Below, piece by piece: positions 10,859 to 20,109 of a stretch of 64,000 bases of DNA (position 1 is its first letter; every line of letters starts with the position of its first letter). Source of the stretch: Diphasiastrum complanatum (lineage: Eukaryota > Streptophyta > Lycopodiopsida > Lycopodiales > Lycopodiaceae); the NCBI GenBank assembly GCA_029204225.1, contig CM055100.1, positions 65,001 to 129,000 on the forward strand. The letters are read 5' to 3'. The translations under genes were made by a program, and so were the position numbers. The notes under the pieces were generated by a model. It had not been told where the DNA came from and made no database searches. It saw only the letters and a program-made list of their open reading frames with translations.

Positions 10859-13440
10859 AGCACCCAACCGCTCAACCTGCTGCTCACTCGAGAAGTCTCT
10901 TGCAAACTTCTACATTACCACGCAATTCAACAGCTCCATAAGGCAAAAAAAGACACTAATATGAAATGAGCCCTTGTAGGAAGAAAGTGAAACCCAATAT
11001 TCCATCATCTGCTACAATGTCCAACCAAGAGCAACCGCCACAGAGAATTGACAGTTTTTCTCCTCTTCTGCAACCTCAAATCTATTTGTCTTTCCACATG
11101 CTCATAAGATTTCCAATGTGCCAATACACAATAGATCTAGGAATTGGAAATCCAGATAGAGATTCGGTTCTGAATCTCTTGCTCAGAGAGGTACTCAGGA
11201 CATAGTACCTCAACCATACCTGCATCTCAAGTTATATCTTACAACATTTGCTATCAACGATGGTAGATTCAGTGTCACTATTCCTGTCTTGTTTTTGACA
11301 AGGGCTTATGAGAGTTCTTTCATTACTCTAACAGATCAATAGAAACATGAAATTGTCAAGGTGAATTACACATATTGATGAATGCAAGTTTTGTTCAACA
11401 AGTGCTATACAGTTCTCACTCTTTGTACTGTTTGTTTATTTTTTTGTTTCTCTTCACCTGTTTCGTGTGATTGATTTTTGCATGAGAAATAACTACTACA
11501 CGAAAGTCTTCCGTAGAGCATCTCAAGGACACATTTTCATTCATCTATCCATCTTCAGATCACCTTGCACAGAGTTCAAGATCTTTGCACATACTTCAAA
11601 AATCCCTATCACTTCAGAGGTGCTTCATGTATCTCATCATCATATTCATCTTTGACTCAACTACAGCAAGATCGAAACAAATTTAGTTAAAATTTGTTCA
11701 ATCTTTAGTCCAGTCACATGTTCAACATGTTTTCAACTACGTGTTCCACACGTCGATCCAATCTTGAGCATGAACAATTACCAGCAACAACATCCCCACA
11801 AACATAACAAAAAAAAAAAAATTGGTGGGGGGGGGAGAGGGAGGAGAGTGGATTTGCAAGCAGCCACATTGCCAGCAATATCATCAATAAGATCAACAGC
11901 CAAGGTTACAAAATCAAAGACGATAGCGACAAGGCTAAGAGGACAGGTGGGCAATCCAAAGCGACACAATCAGAAGAAGTACCCCAGTCACGATGAAGAT
12001 CCTTCAAAAAAGAGAAGCACAAGTATTGGGAAATCAGTCTCCTTCTTCAACCAACCTCTTGCCATACTTCGACACCCATTTTCATGCCTATCGCCCACAC
12101 CATCTATTGTTGTCACCACCACCACCATCCTTCCTTCCATATGTTTGTTTATCATCAGTTCACTGTTCTTCTAAAAAATCCCCAACTTTTAATAGTCTTA
12201 TCGAAGCGGCTAAAAGATCATTGCAAGTGTCTTGCGGAGACCAACTACCACCTACAATGATTGATCAGATAGAAAAGATCTAAGAAGCAGGTAAACTAGC
12301 TAGAAGAAATAAAGAGAAAGATCCAAGAAGCTGAGGAGGAAAGGACGAAACCTAAGCAACAGTTGAGTCAAATCAATCTTGATCAAAAGAAATTCTCTGG
12401 AGCAATGATAGTTGAATCCCCTCTTATGAAGCCCAAAGAGATCCAAAAGTAATGGATCAAAAGAAAGAGTTATAGAAAAAGAAAGATGAAGACAATCATG
12501 AACCTACAAAATAAAACGAGCTCCTCACCCAGCAAGTGGTGGTCAAAGTTTGATATTGCAAGGGTCCAAGGCTGCAACTGTAGAACTATCAATTCTTTTA
12601 CCCACCCACCAAGCCTTCATCATGTTTCCTTAGCGTTACCAAACTGTCCATCCAAATCTGTTCCTACCAACAATTTTTTGATGATGAGTCCATCCCCTTT
12701 GAGATTGATAATCAAAGTTTGTGCAACCTGTAGATTGAAGGTTTTCCTTGAGACCGAAACTTCAACTGAGAGAGGAACTGTGGAAACACCCAAAAGCAAA
12801 TGGAGGACACAGACCTCCCAGAAGTTAGAATCTGCCCAGAAACAAGAAGTGAAACCATCCATGGCAGATGCAACGAAAGAAAGAGACACGAAGATAGCAC
12901 TCAGGCATGCCACTTGTGAAGCTGCTGGGGAGCTCTCCAAATTTTGAAAATGTCAACCACCTACAGAAATAAGAGATTCTAGTTAAATTGCGGCAAATCG
13001 CAGAAAATAGTTTTTTGTGATAAAGACCGGCAGTAGTAGGCACTTGGTTTTACATAAGCGAATGAGGATCTACATTTATACAAGTGACGATCGAAGATGC
13101 CAATGCGGAATCGGAGCGACATCATTCAATATGAGTTACAATGGGTCCTACAACACATTAGGGGTGTGATGATGTTGGCTGATTCTGACGAATCCCCAAA
13201 ATACTCGGCCAAGGATGCCCAAGAGCACCTCTCACCTTAATAGACCAAGGAGGTCTCTAAGAAGATGAGACAAACAAAGACTGAGAGCCGATATAAGAGT
13301 CAAGAAATGCTAGTTAGGAATGACAAGCAAGAACTGTGTAAGCCTCATGGTGAATCCCGGAAGATGGAATGACCATGTAGGAACTAGTATTTCTAGACAA
13401 AGTAATAATTGCAAGTAGACCCCTCTTAAAGAAAGTAGAG
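10859..13440 (+). repeat. 3' internal region A of a pol-less gypsy element (repeat copy 1)
   Basis: Repeated at 20110-22604 with about 93% identity over a 230-bp sample compared by eye. Copy 1 has an extra ~95 bp with poly-A and poly-G runs near 11745-11850. The translation looks like a decayed coding region I do not recognise. There is a charged coiled-coil-like stretch (LEEIKRKIQEAEEERTKPKQ near 12300) and a C-terminal piece, IIQYELQWVLQHIRG, ending SPKYSAKDAQEHLSP before a stop near 13241. It lies between gag and the LTR, where pol is expected, and contains no RT, RNase H or integrase motif. Confidence 0.6.
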
Positions 13441-14347
13441 TGAGCCACCTTTTGATGGTGACCTCTAGTGGAGAGCATTATTCCACTTGTAATTTGTGTA
13501 ATGTGGAAATGCCACTAGGATGCCACCTAAGAAACTCTCTTGCTTATTTAAGAGACTCCCTCTTTGAGAAGAAGAGCTTTTTATGCATTGTATCTACTCC
13601 ATGTCCAAATGAGCAGAGCCTCCACGAGTTTGATACAACACTAAGCTCCTTGATCATGGCGGTTTTCTTGAGTGATGCTCCTATGATCATGCCCTTCCAT
13701 CCTTTGTGTGTAGTTGTGGATAGTAGAGTGGATTAGTTTTCCTGCTTTCCTAGAGTGGATTAGATTTTCCTTCTTGTTTGTGGATTAATGTAGGATTCAG
13801 CATTCAGGTAAACTAAATAGACTGGGTTTGTGATGTAATTCTTGCATATTCCCTTACAACCTTGTTCCAAGATGTCCAAAAATCAAAAGACTGGTTGGTT
13901 TCTTAATTCTTGGATGTCTAGAATGTTGTAGAATAGTTTCTTGTTTCTTGTTTTGTGCATTTATGCGAGTATAGTAGTGTTTAGGATCTGGTTTGTAACT
14001 CGTTTTTGCAGCATTAGAGTAGGATTTCAGTCATTGTTCAACGGGTTTGCATGCTATTCTGATGGTTGAACGTTTTGGCATGCATGATTGACTGCTTGTG
14101 GTCATTGATGCATGTGCTTCAATGCAAGAGTGACCAATCTGAGTGTCCTCTGACAGGCAAGACAATACTACAACGTTAATCAGTCCATTCTGCCTAGTTT
14201 TGGGCAATTTAATAACAAGAAAACATTTTGAAAAAGCCTGATAACAGGCAGAACCAACCTTGAAACTATTCTGGAACAAGAAGAAAGAACCAGAACAAGA
14301 GAAAAAAAAAAGTCAACTAATTCCCTAGAGTAGGGGATCAGTAAACA
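13441..14347 (+). repeat. Shared central LTR of the tandem gypsy pair
   Basis: Starts TGAGCCACC after purine-rich AAAGAAAGTAGAG and ends GTAAACA, two bases before a tRNA-Asp-like primer site. It is 907 bp long, has TATTTAAGAG near 13546 as a TATA-type box, and is repeated at 22605-23367. It has polypurine-type sequence on its left and a primer site on its right. It can therefore serve both as the 3' LTR of the left copy and the 5' LTR of the right copy. Confidence 0.65.
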
Positions 14348-14349
14348 TT

Positions 14350-14365
14350 TGGCCCGTTGCCGCTT
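14350..14365 (+). promoter_or_regulatory. Primer-binding site resembling tRNA-Asp
   Basis: TGGCCCGTTGCCGCTTG differs from the plant tRNA-Asp complement TGGCGCCGTTGCCGGGGA by one missing G and changes at the far end. Athila and Tat elements commonly use this tRNA. The site marks the end of the LTR and the start of the internal region. Confidence 0.65.
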
Positions 14366-14399
14366 GCCCACTCACATTCTGAAACGATCAATGCAGAAG

Positions 14400-14850
14400 G
14401 CGTTCAAATCTCGTCCGGGTCCAAAAGTGCGTCAAATCTCGACCGGGCCTGAGCGTCAAATCTCGACCGGGTCTAAGCTTCAAATCTCGACCGAGTCAGA
14501 ACTTCATCAATTCTCAACCAACTCCTCCATCACACACTCAACCGACTCCTCCATCACCATCTCGACCGAGCCTTTCCTCCGTCAACACTCGACCGACCCA
14601 TTCATCATGCTCTCACCTAAGCCCTCCAAAAGCCATCTCTACCGAGGCTCAACCATCCATCCATCACGATCTTGCTCGAGCCCCTCCACTCCATCTCGAC
14701 CGACGACTTCATCTCCCATCTCGACCGACAGTTTCTAATCACCATCTCGACCGACAGTTTCTGATCATCATCTCAACCGACACTCCTTCATCAAATCTCG
14801 ACCGACGCCTTCCTTTAAATCTCGACCAGGTCTGCCAATTTAAAATTTCG
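14400..14850 (+). repeat. Degenerate minisatellite with core ATCTCGACCGA
   Basis: The core (A/C)ATCTCGACCG(A/G) and close variants recur more than fifteen times, at spacings mostly of about 24-31 bases. A frame through it (14349-14738) reads QISTGPE, QISTGSK, QISTESE and so on. The open frame probably results from the repeat period being close to a multiple of three. It lies in the leader between primer site and gag. Confidence 0.8.
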
Positions 14851-15930
14851 ACCGCGTCCTGTTTTTTTTTCGAGTTTTTTAGGGTATTGTTTTTTTTTTT
14901 TGGTTTTTTCGCGTTTTTCAAATTTTTTCGCATTTTTTGAGCATTTTTCGCATTTTTCGAGGTTTTTTTTCGTTTTCAAGTTGTTTCGTTGTCGAGTTTT
15001 TTTCGCTCCATTAGTTTTTTCGAACTTTCACTTTTTCGAGCCTTCGTTATTTTTCAGAGCCTTAGTTATTCTTCGAGCTTTCGTTATTTTTCGACCCTTT
15101 GTACAACACAAAAACAAAAAAATTTCTACCGATGACCCTCCTTGCGAACTCGACTGACGACCACATTGACATTTCGACCAGACCAACAAATCTTTTTCAA
15201 GTTCTCATTTTTTCAAATTCCCAATTTTGCGAGTTCTCATTTTTTTTGAGTCACCAATTTTTTGAGTCACAAATTTTTTCAAGTCACCGTTTTTCTCGAA
15301 TCCCAGTTTTTTCGAGTTTTTTTTTTGCTTCCTTCGTTTTTTTTGAGTTTTTTCACCTCCGCATTTTTCGGCTTTTGCCCATAGCCCTAAAACTTTCGAT
15401 TTTTCATTTTCTACCATTACACTTGTGTGTCGCATTTTTTTTTCATTTTTTTATCCTAAACCCTAGATTGTCGCATTTTTCATTTTTACCCTAACCCTAC
15501 ACTCTCACATTTTTTGGCTTTTACCCTAATCCCTAGATTGTCGTATTTTTTGTTTTTACCCTAACCCTACACTCTCGCATTTTTTGGTTTTATCTCTAAC
15601 CCTCGATTGTCACATTTTTCGTTTTTCGCCATAACCGTAAAACCATCGCATTTTTTGCATCTTCATACAATCAAAACCTTCGCATTTTTCGCTTTCTCCA
15701 CTTTCGCGTTTATCGCTTTTTCAAATCCTGCAACTGTTGCAATTTTCGCATTGTCACAACCCTAATCTGTCGCAGTTTTTGCTTTTTGACCATCATCCTC
15801 AACTGCCGCATTTTTTCGTTTTTTTTAATGATCCTAAACCTTTGCATATTTCAAGATTTAGCCACGTTCGAGTTTTTTGCTTTTTATTATTTAAGTTGAT
15901 ATATTTTTTGTTTGTCGGGAATTTCTGATA
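14851..15930 (+). repeat. T-rich TTTTTCG array and CCCTAA-containing ~66-bp tandem repeat
   Basis: From about 14850 to 15400 the strand is dominated by runs of T interrupted by CG, GAG or CGCA. From 15440 to 15660 a unit of about 66 bp repeats. It combines ACCCTAACCCTACACTCTCG, CATTTTTTGG, ACCCTAATCCCTAGATTGTC and a second CATTTTTTG. The last units decay towards 15850. No gene is supported. Confidence 0.75.
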
Positions 15931-15994
15931 TTCAAAAAAAAAATAAAAGACCAAGAGGACTACATACCCAATCCTAAGGTACTCTAGATTTGCT

Positions 15995-16470
15995 ATGGAT
16001 CATCCTTACGATCTGAATTCCACAGAGGACTATCCACCAGAGATGGTCTCTCCATCTACCGAACAGGCTCGATTCAATAGATATTCTAGGATGAAGTCCT
16101 AAGTCCAAGAGCCCTCAACCAACCCATTTGAAAGGTGGGAACCCATGTGTGCTGAAGTTCCATATGATCTCTCACACTTTCACGCTGCCGAATCATCACA
16201 CACATGAGCTCACTTAAATGGGGCTTTCGCAAATAATGCCCCGCGTACTGAAAAACGTACTCCCAAGTTAGATCTACCTTAGTACGATGGCAACACTGAC
16301 CCTCAAAGATTTCTTCAAGTCTTTGAGAATGCATGCGATGTCTATGGCGAAACATCACTAGAGGGCATGGTCCAACTCTTCTCGATGACCATGATCGATC
16401 AAGCATGCGAATGGTTTTTTAACCTTGATTATGACGATAAACGAGACTGTCACTCTTGAAGGAGGCCTTC
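15995..16470 (+). pseudogene. Tat-like gag, 5' part (interrupted by copia A)
   Basis: An ATG at 15995 opens MDHPYDLNSTEDYPPEM. After stops at about 16100, 16213 and 16278 the capsid block DPQRFLQVFENACDVYGE, EWFFNLDYDD and LLKEAF appears, the same block as at 1-230. The sequence breaks exactly after LLKEAF at 16470, where the copia LTR starts. The remaining IKRFKPFHL resumes at 19914 in the same frame. This is the start codon region of the second tandem gypsy copy. Confidence 0.78.
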
Positions 16471-17245
16471 TGTCAGAAATGGTGAACTCTTGCAACTTTG
16501 TTGCAGCACAAACAAAAAACGAAGGTTGAACGAGAACAATTCATGACAGTCAACATCCCTTGACTCGAAGCACGAACGATTCGCGAATCATTTGTGAATC
16601 GTAAACACACCTCTAGGACTGCAAACCGCAAAGGGACGCAAAATAAAAAACAACGAAAGAAACTAAAAGAATGAAATAAACGAAGAGGAATCTTTCACGC
16701 TGTCGTTTGGCAGCTCAACGAGCTTGGAGTCCTAGACTTCCTGCCCAGCTAAAACGAGTGGCAACGACGGAGACTAACTAACTAGTTGATTAGCGTTAAC
16801 TAGTCTTGTGATTCTACGTTTACCTATCTTGTGAAATCCTCTCTGGATCATAAACTAATCTAAAGAAGAAATTTGAATCGAGAGATCTATAAGAGACAGA
16901 GAGAGACGTAACTAATAGAGCAGAAAAGAAAAACACCAGAGTTGTGCATGAAAGTTTGCCAACCAACTTCACAGCGAAAGAGCAAAGTGTCATTCTGCCA
17001 ACAAGCGAGACACTTACGATCTCGCTCTAAAATCAAACTGATAATACAATAGCTCCATTTTCGTGCATCTCCTTGTCTTGTACTGTCTGTGTCTTGATTG
17101 CTAGAATACAATGTGTTCTGTGATGTGTAGTCGCGTGTCTAGGATTCTTTAAAAGCTTTCGTGCAAAAAGGAAAATTCAAAGACACAAAATCGTTCGCGA
17201 ATAAGAAGATGAAAACAAAGCAGAAAAAGTTTCGCTTCCGCGACA
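16471..17245 (+). repeat. 5' LTR of copia A (775 bp)
   Basis: Starts TGTCAGAAATGGTGAACTC and ends ...GACA directly before TGGTATCAGAGCCC. The first ~130 bases match the 3' LTR remnant at 19785-19913 (TGTTAGAGATGGTGAACTCC), including AACGAGAACAATTCA and CACGAACGATTCG. Confidence 0.88.
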
Positions 17246-17259
17246 TGGTATCAGAGCCC
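17246..17259 (+). promoter_or_regulatory. Primer-binding site, initiator Met tRNA
   Basis: TGGTATCAGAGCCC matches the complement of the plant initiator-Met tRNA 3' end in 13 of 14 bases. It sits directly after the LTR terminal CA. Confidence 0.9.
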
Positions 17260-17310
17260 ACAGGTTGTCACTACTGATATCCCAACAGTGATTCTTCTAG
17301 ACAACAAAAT

Positions 17311-17404
17311 ATGGCTACAACAATCCAGACAAGAGTGGCAATCAGTCTTGATGGCGCAAATTACAGAATCTGGAAATTCAAAATCAAAACACTTCTCTAT
17401 CTCA
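17311..17404 (+). pseudogene. Copia A gag, N-terminal piece
   Basis: ATG at 17311 gives MATTIQTRVAISLDGANYRI, then WKFKIKTLL. This is the start of the copia gag (UBN2-type) domain. It is cut off by copia B and resumes near 18430. The ATG follows the primer site by about 50 bases, as is usual. Confidence 0.75.
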
Positions 17405-18420
17405 TATATGCATCATAACAAAATGGTCAAAGACATGAATATAAACGTTGTTACTATAGCTAATTAGTCTATCTATGAAAATCGCCGACTAGGGAAACAA
17501 CCTAGAACTAGTTTTCCAAGAGGACAAGCCAAAAGGGCGAAGTCCATTTTGTCACTAATACGGTGTGACTTATGTGGTCCTATGAGCGTACCTTCTTTAG
17601 GACAAGCTCTGTATTTTATTACATTCATTGATGACTACTCCCAATTTACCATAGAAGCTGCACTCACACTGACTACCTATTCATATTCCGATTGGACAGG
17701 AGACATGTATACCAAAAAATTCACATCAGGTTATATTTGTTTCCTTGCAGGAGGATCCATCTCATGGATAGCAAAAAGCAGAATTGCATTTCGTTGTCCT
17801 CTTGGAATCAGAATATGTTGCAGCTGCATCAGCAGTGAAAGAAATTATTTGGCTGAGGAGGCTGCTGCAGGATCTGCAATTCTCACAGATCGATCCAACA
17901 ATCCTCCAATGCAACAATCAGAGCTGCATAGCTCTATCTCTGAACCCACGTACTCATGCTAGAACTAAACACATAGAATCTTAGTTCCATTTCCTTAGAG
18001 AGAAAGTTCAGAACCAAGATGTTGTACTAAGTTACTGTCACACAGATAGTATGTTGGCTGATATTTTGACAAAGCCATTGTCTAGAGATAAACATTCTAC
18101 CTTAGTAAAAATGATAAATCTCAATTGCAGATCAGATTCATAGCAGTTAGTTTAAGGGGGAGTGTTGGAATTTAATCTAATTCCTACTCATCCCAACAAC
18201 CCTTTTTTCTTCTCTGATTTTTACTCTCTCAAATGCAACCTACAGAAAATGAACTGTTTTCTAACAGTTTGCATATTTGAACTAATTGTCACCGTAGTCT
18301 GCATTTTTACTCAGGTTTTTCCACAGGCAAAAACCCAACACTCGACATTGTCGCTATTTCTCCTACCTTCTTTTGCAACTAAGTGTTTAGCGACACTTAT
18401 CTAAGTTGTTTTTGGGCCAT
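17405..18420 (+). mobile_element. Copia B remnant nested in copia A
   Basis: An integrase-start fragment (LIRCDLCGPMSVPSLGQALY, ITFIDDYSQFT, 17549-17660) is fused at about 17675 to the end of RNase H (DWTGDMYTKKFTSGYICF, SEYVAAASAVKEIIWLRR, TKHIES, 17675-18143). A polypurine tract (GTTTAAGGGGGAG, 18149-18162) and an LTR start (TGTTGGAATTTAATC, from 18163) follow. The core of integrase and all of RT are deleted. The RNase H part matches 63600-63960 in sequence, so this family has at least two copies in the window. The exact ends are uncertain by about 20 bp. Confidence 0.75.
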
Positions 18421-18429
18421 TTGACCGAA

Positions 18430-19410
18430 CTCTTAGAGTTGCAGCCTCCAAAGGGAGATCCGAGGAGAGCTAAATGGATCAAAAAAGATGAGCGCACAAT
18501 GGCGGTCATCGTTTTGTCCATAAATGAAGATCTACTCATGCAGATTGAAGACTACGAAAGCAGCCATGCAGCGTGAGAAAGATTAAAATAGAAGTATGAA
18601 GTGAGGACTACAACTTCAGTCATGCACCTTCACAATCAGCTGCAATCCATACAATGGGATGGCAATCAGTTGGATCAGCATGTTGAGAAGATCAGAATGA
18701 TCTTCGCTCAACTCGCTGCATCAGGACAGGAGCACCAGGTCCCAGCACCACAGCAGCTGATGTACTTCATGAAATCTCTACTAATGTCCTATCAGCCGCT
18801 GAGAATGCTCATACTGAGTCTACCAGATATGACATTCGACAAAGCAGTCAATCTTGTCGCTGATGAGAGACTGATGAGAGACGAAGGAGAGAGAGGCAGT
18901 GATCAAGAGAAGGCTCTCTTCACAAAGGGAAAGAAGAAGAACAAAAACAAGCCAAGATTCGAGAAGATGAAGTCCTCAAATCAGCAATCTTCTTCCTACG
19001 ATCATTGCTACAAACCAGGCCATATGACCAACAAATGCTGGTTCAATCCAGCAATACCTTGCATGCACTACAAGAAGAAAGGACATTATGCATACGATTG
19101 TAGATTTAATCCAAAAAGAAAAAACAAAGTTGAAAAGACAGACATTGTAGAGTCATCTAAGGATGATGACAAAGGTGACGAAGCTTTCATGATACTCGAC
19201 GAAGCTTCAACGAGCTACACTGAACACGACTACGATGTATTCATTGATTCAGGAGCAACATCACACATAACCTGCAACAAGATCTTGATCAACTTTCGCA
19301 AATTCGAAAATGATAGAGCAGTGATTCTAGGTGATGGGAGCAGACACGATGTCAAAGGCATCGGCACTCTACAGCTGCAAACACTCTCAGGACAAGTTAT
19401 GAAAAAAGCA
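18430..19410 (+). pseudogene. Copia A gag with zinc knuckles and protease start
   Basis: After copia B the gag resumes: WIKKDERTMAVIVLSINEDL, then an open frame 18601-19443. That frame includes HNQLQSIQWDG, two cysteine clusters (CYKPGHMTNKCWF and CMHYKKKGHYAYDCRF) and the protease start VFIDSGATSHITC with its catalytic DSG. A stop separates the blocks at about 18576. The frame then runs into the deletion junction at about 19410, where it switches to RNase H in another frame. Most of the protease and everything up to RNase H are missing. Confidence 0.85.
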
Positions 19411-19775
19411 AACCTTGGTGGCTCAATCCTCTTGCGAAGCTGAATATGTCGCAGCTTTGAAGGTGGCGAATGAGGTAATGTGGCTGCAGATGATGCTAGA
19501 GGCAATTGGGATACCACAAGAAGGGCCAAGCACAATGATGATGGACTCTCAGAGTGTCATCTATCTGTCCCAAGATCCTGTCTTCCATTCAAAGACAAAG
19601 CACATACCTTTGAAGTACCATCACATTCAAGATTTAATCTCGAAGGGGGAGCTCCAGGTCCAGTTCACAAAATCAGAAGACATGATTGCAGATCTGCTCA
19701 CAAAACCACTCGACAAGCCACTCTTTTCCAGGCAAAGAAAGGCAATTGGATTAAACATACAAAGCTGCAAGGTTC
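19411..19775 (+). pseudogene. Copia A RNase H C-terminal part
   Basis: The frame beginning at 19415 reads VAQSSCEAEYVAALKVANEV, MMMDSQSVIYLSQD, HSKTKHIPLKYHHI and MIADLLTKPL. This is the canonical end of copia pol: E in SEAEY, D in DSQS, and the ADxLTKPL terminus. It lies in a different frame from the preceding protease piece, as expected for a deletion junction. Confidence 0.85.
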
Positions 19776-19913
19776 AAGAGGGAGTGTTAGAGATGGTGAA
19801 CTCCTACAACTTTGTCGCAGCACGAACAAGAAACGAAGGCCGAACGAGAACAATTCACGACAGTCAACGTCCCTTAACTTGAAGCACGAACGATTCGTGA
19901 ATCGTAAACACAC
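19776..19913 (+). repeat. Polypurine tract and truncated 3' LTR of copia A
   Basis: AAGAGGGAG (19776-19784) is followed by TGTTAGAGATGG. The LTR matches 16471-16605 and is then lost after GTAAACACAC. The next base belongs to the interrupted gypsy gag. About 640 bp of LTR and the right target duplication are missing. Confidence 0.85.
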
Positions 19914-20109
19914 ATCAAACGATTCAAGCCGTTTCATTTGATTGAAAGTCCTTTTGTCAAATTGAGTACTATCAAGATGGCAAAAGATTAATGCGTACGA
20001 GACTACATCAAGCGTTTCAAGGGCCTCAAAAGTCAACTACAAGAATAGCCCTCCGAACAGATGCTCATCATCTGGTTTTTAGTTGGACTTCCACGATGGA
20101 TAAGACGTG
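19914..20109 (+). pseudogene. Tat-like gag, continuation after copia A
   Basis: Resumes as IKRFKPFHLIESPFVKL, DYIKRFKGLKSQLQ and IIWFLVGLPRWIRRE, matching the order in the gag at 205-400. Stops occur at about 19989 and 20047. The sequence ends at 20109, where the region repeated at 10859 begins (GAGCACCCAA). The shared word GAGCACC at both junctions suggests a microhomology deletion that removed the rest of gag. Confidence 0.78.

Larger units (their letters stand above)
16471..19913 (+). mobile_element. Internally deleted Ty1/copia element A inside gypsy gag
   Basis: Structure: 5' LTR 16471-17245, initiator-Met primer site, gag start, a nested copia B (about 17405-18420), gag remainder, protease start, a deletion at about 19410, RNase H, polypurine tract and a truncated 3' LTR 19785-19913. 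The host gag is continuous across the two ends, which fixes the boundaries. No target duplication is visible because the outer end of the 3' LTR is missing. All polymerase and integrase sequence is gone, so it is non-autonomous. Confidence 0.85.

Noticed and set aside
11764-12174. 136-codon plus-strand ORF as a gene
   Set aside because: It contains poly-A and poly-G runs missing in the second copy, and the matching frame at 21006 differs in its start. It is not conserved as an ORF across its length.
10859-14347. Whole 3.5-kb repeat as one giant LTR
   Set aside because: The left end has no TG and no polypurine tract, while TG after a purine run at 13441 and CA before a primer site at 14347 define a normal 0.9-kb LTR. 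The part before it keeps coding traces.
14349-14738. 129-codon ORF with ISTxP-type repeats
   Set aside because: It lies in the leader between primer site and gag and is produced by the minisatellite period. Its neighbours are non-coding and it has no homologue in the other elements.
15099-15494. 131-codon ORF rich in Phe and Ser
   Set aside because: It is a translation of the T-rich repeat tract.
15440-15660. Interstitial telomere
   Set aside because: CCCTAA words are isolated inside a longer 66-bp unit with other conserved sequence. There is no run of the heptamer.
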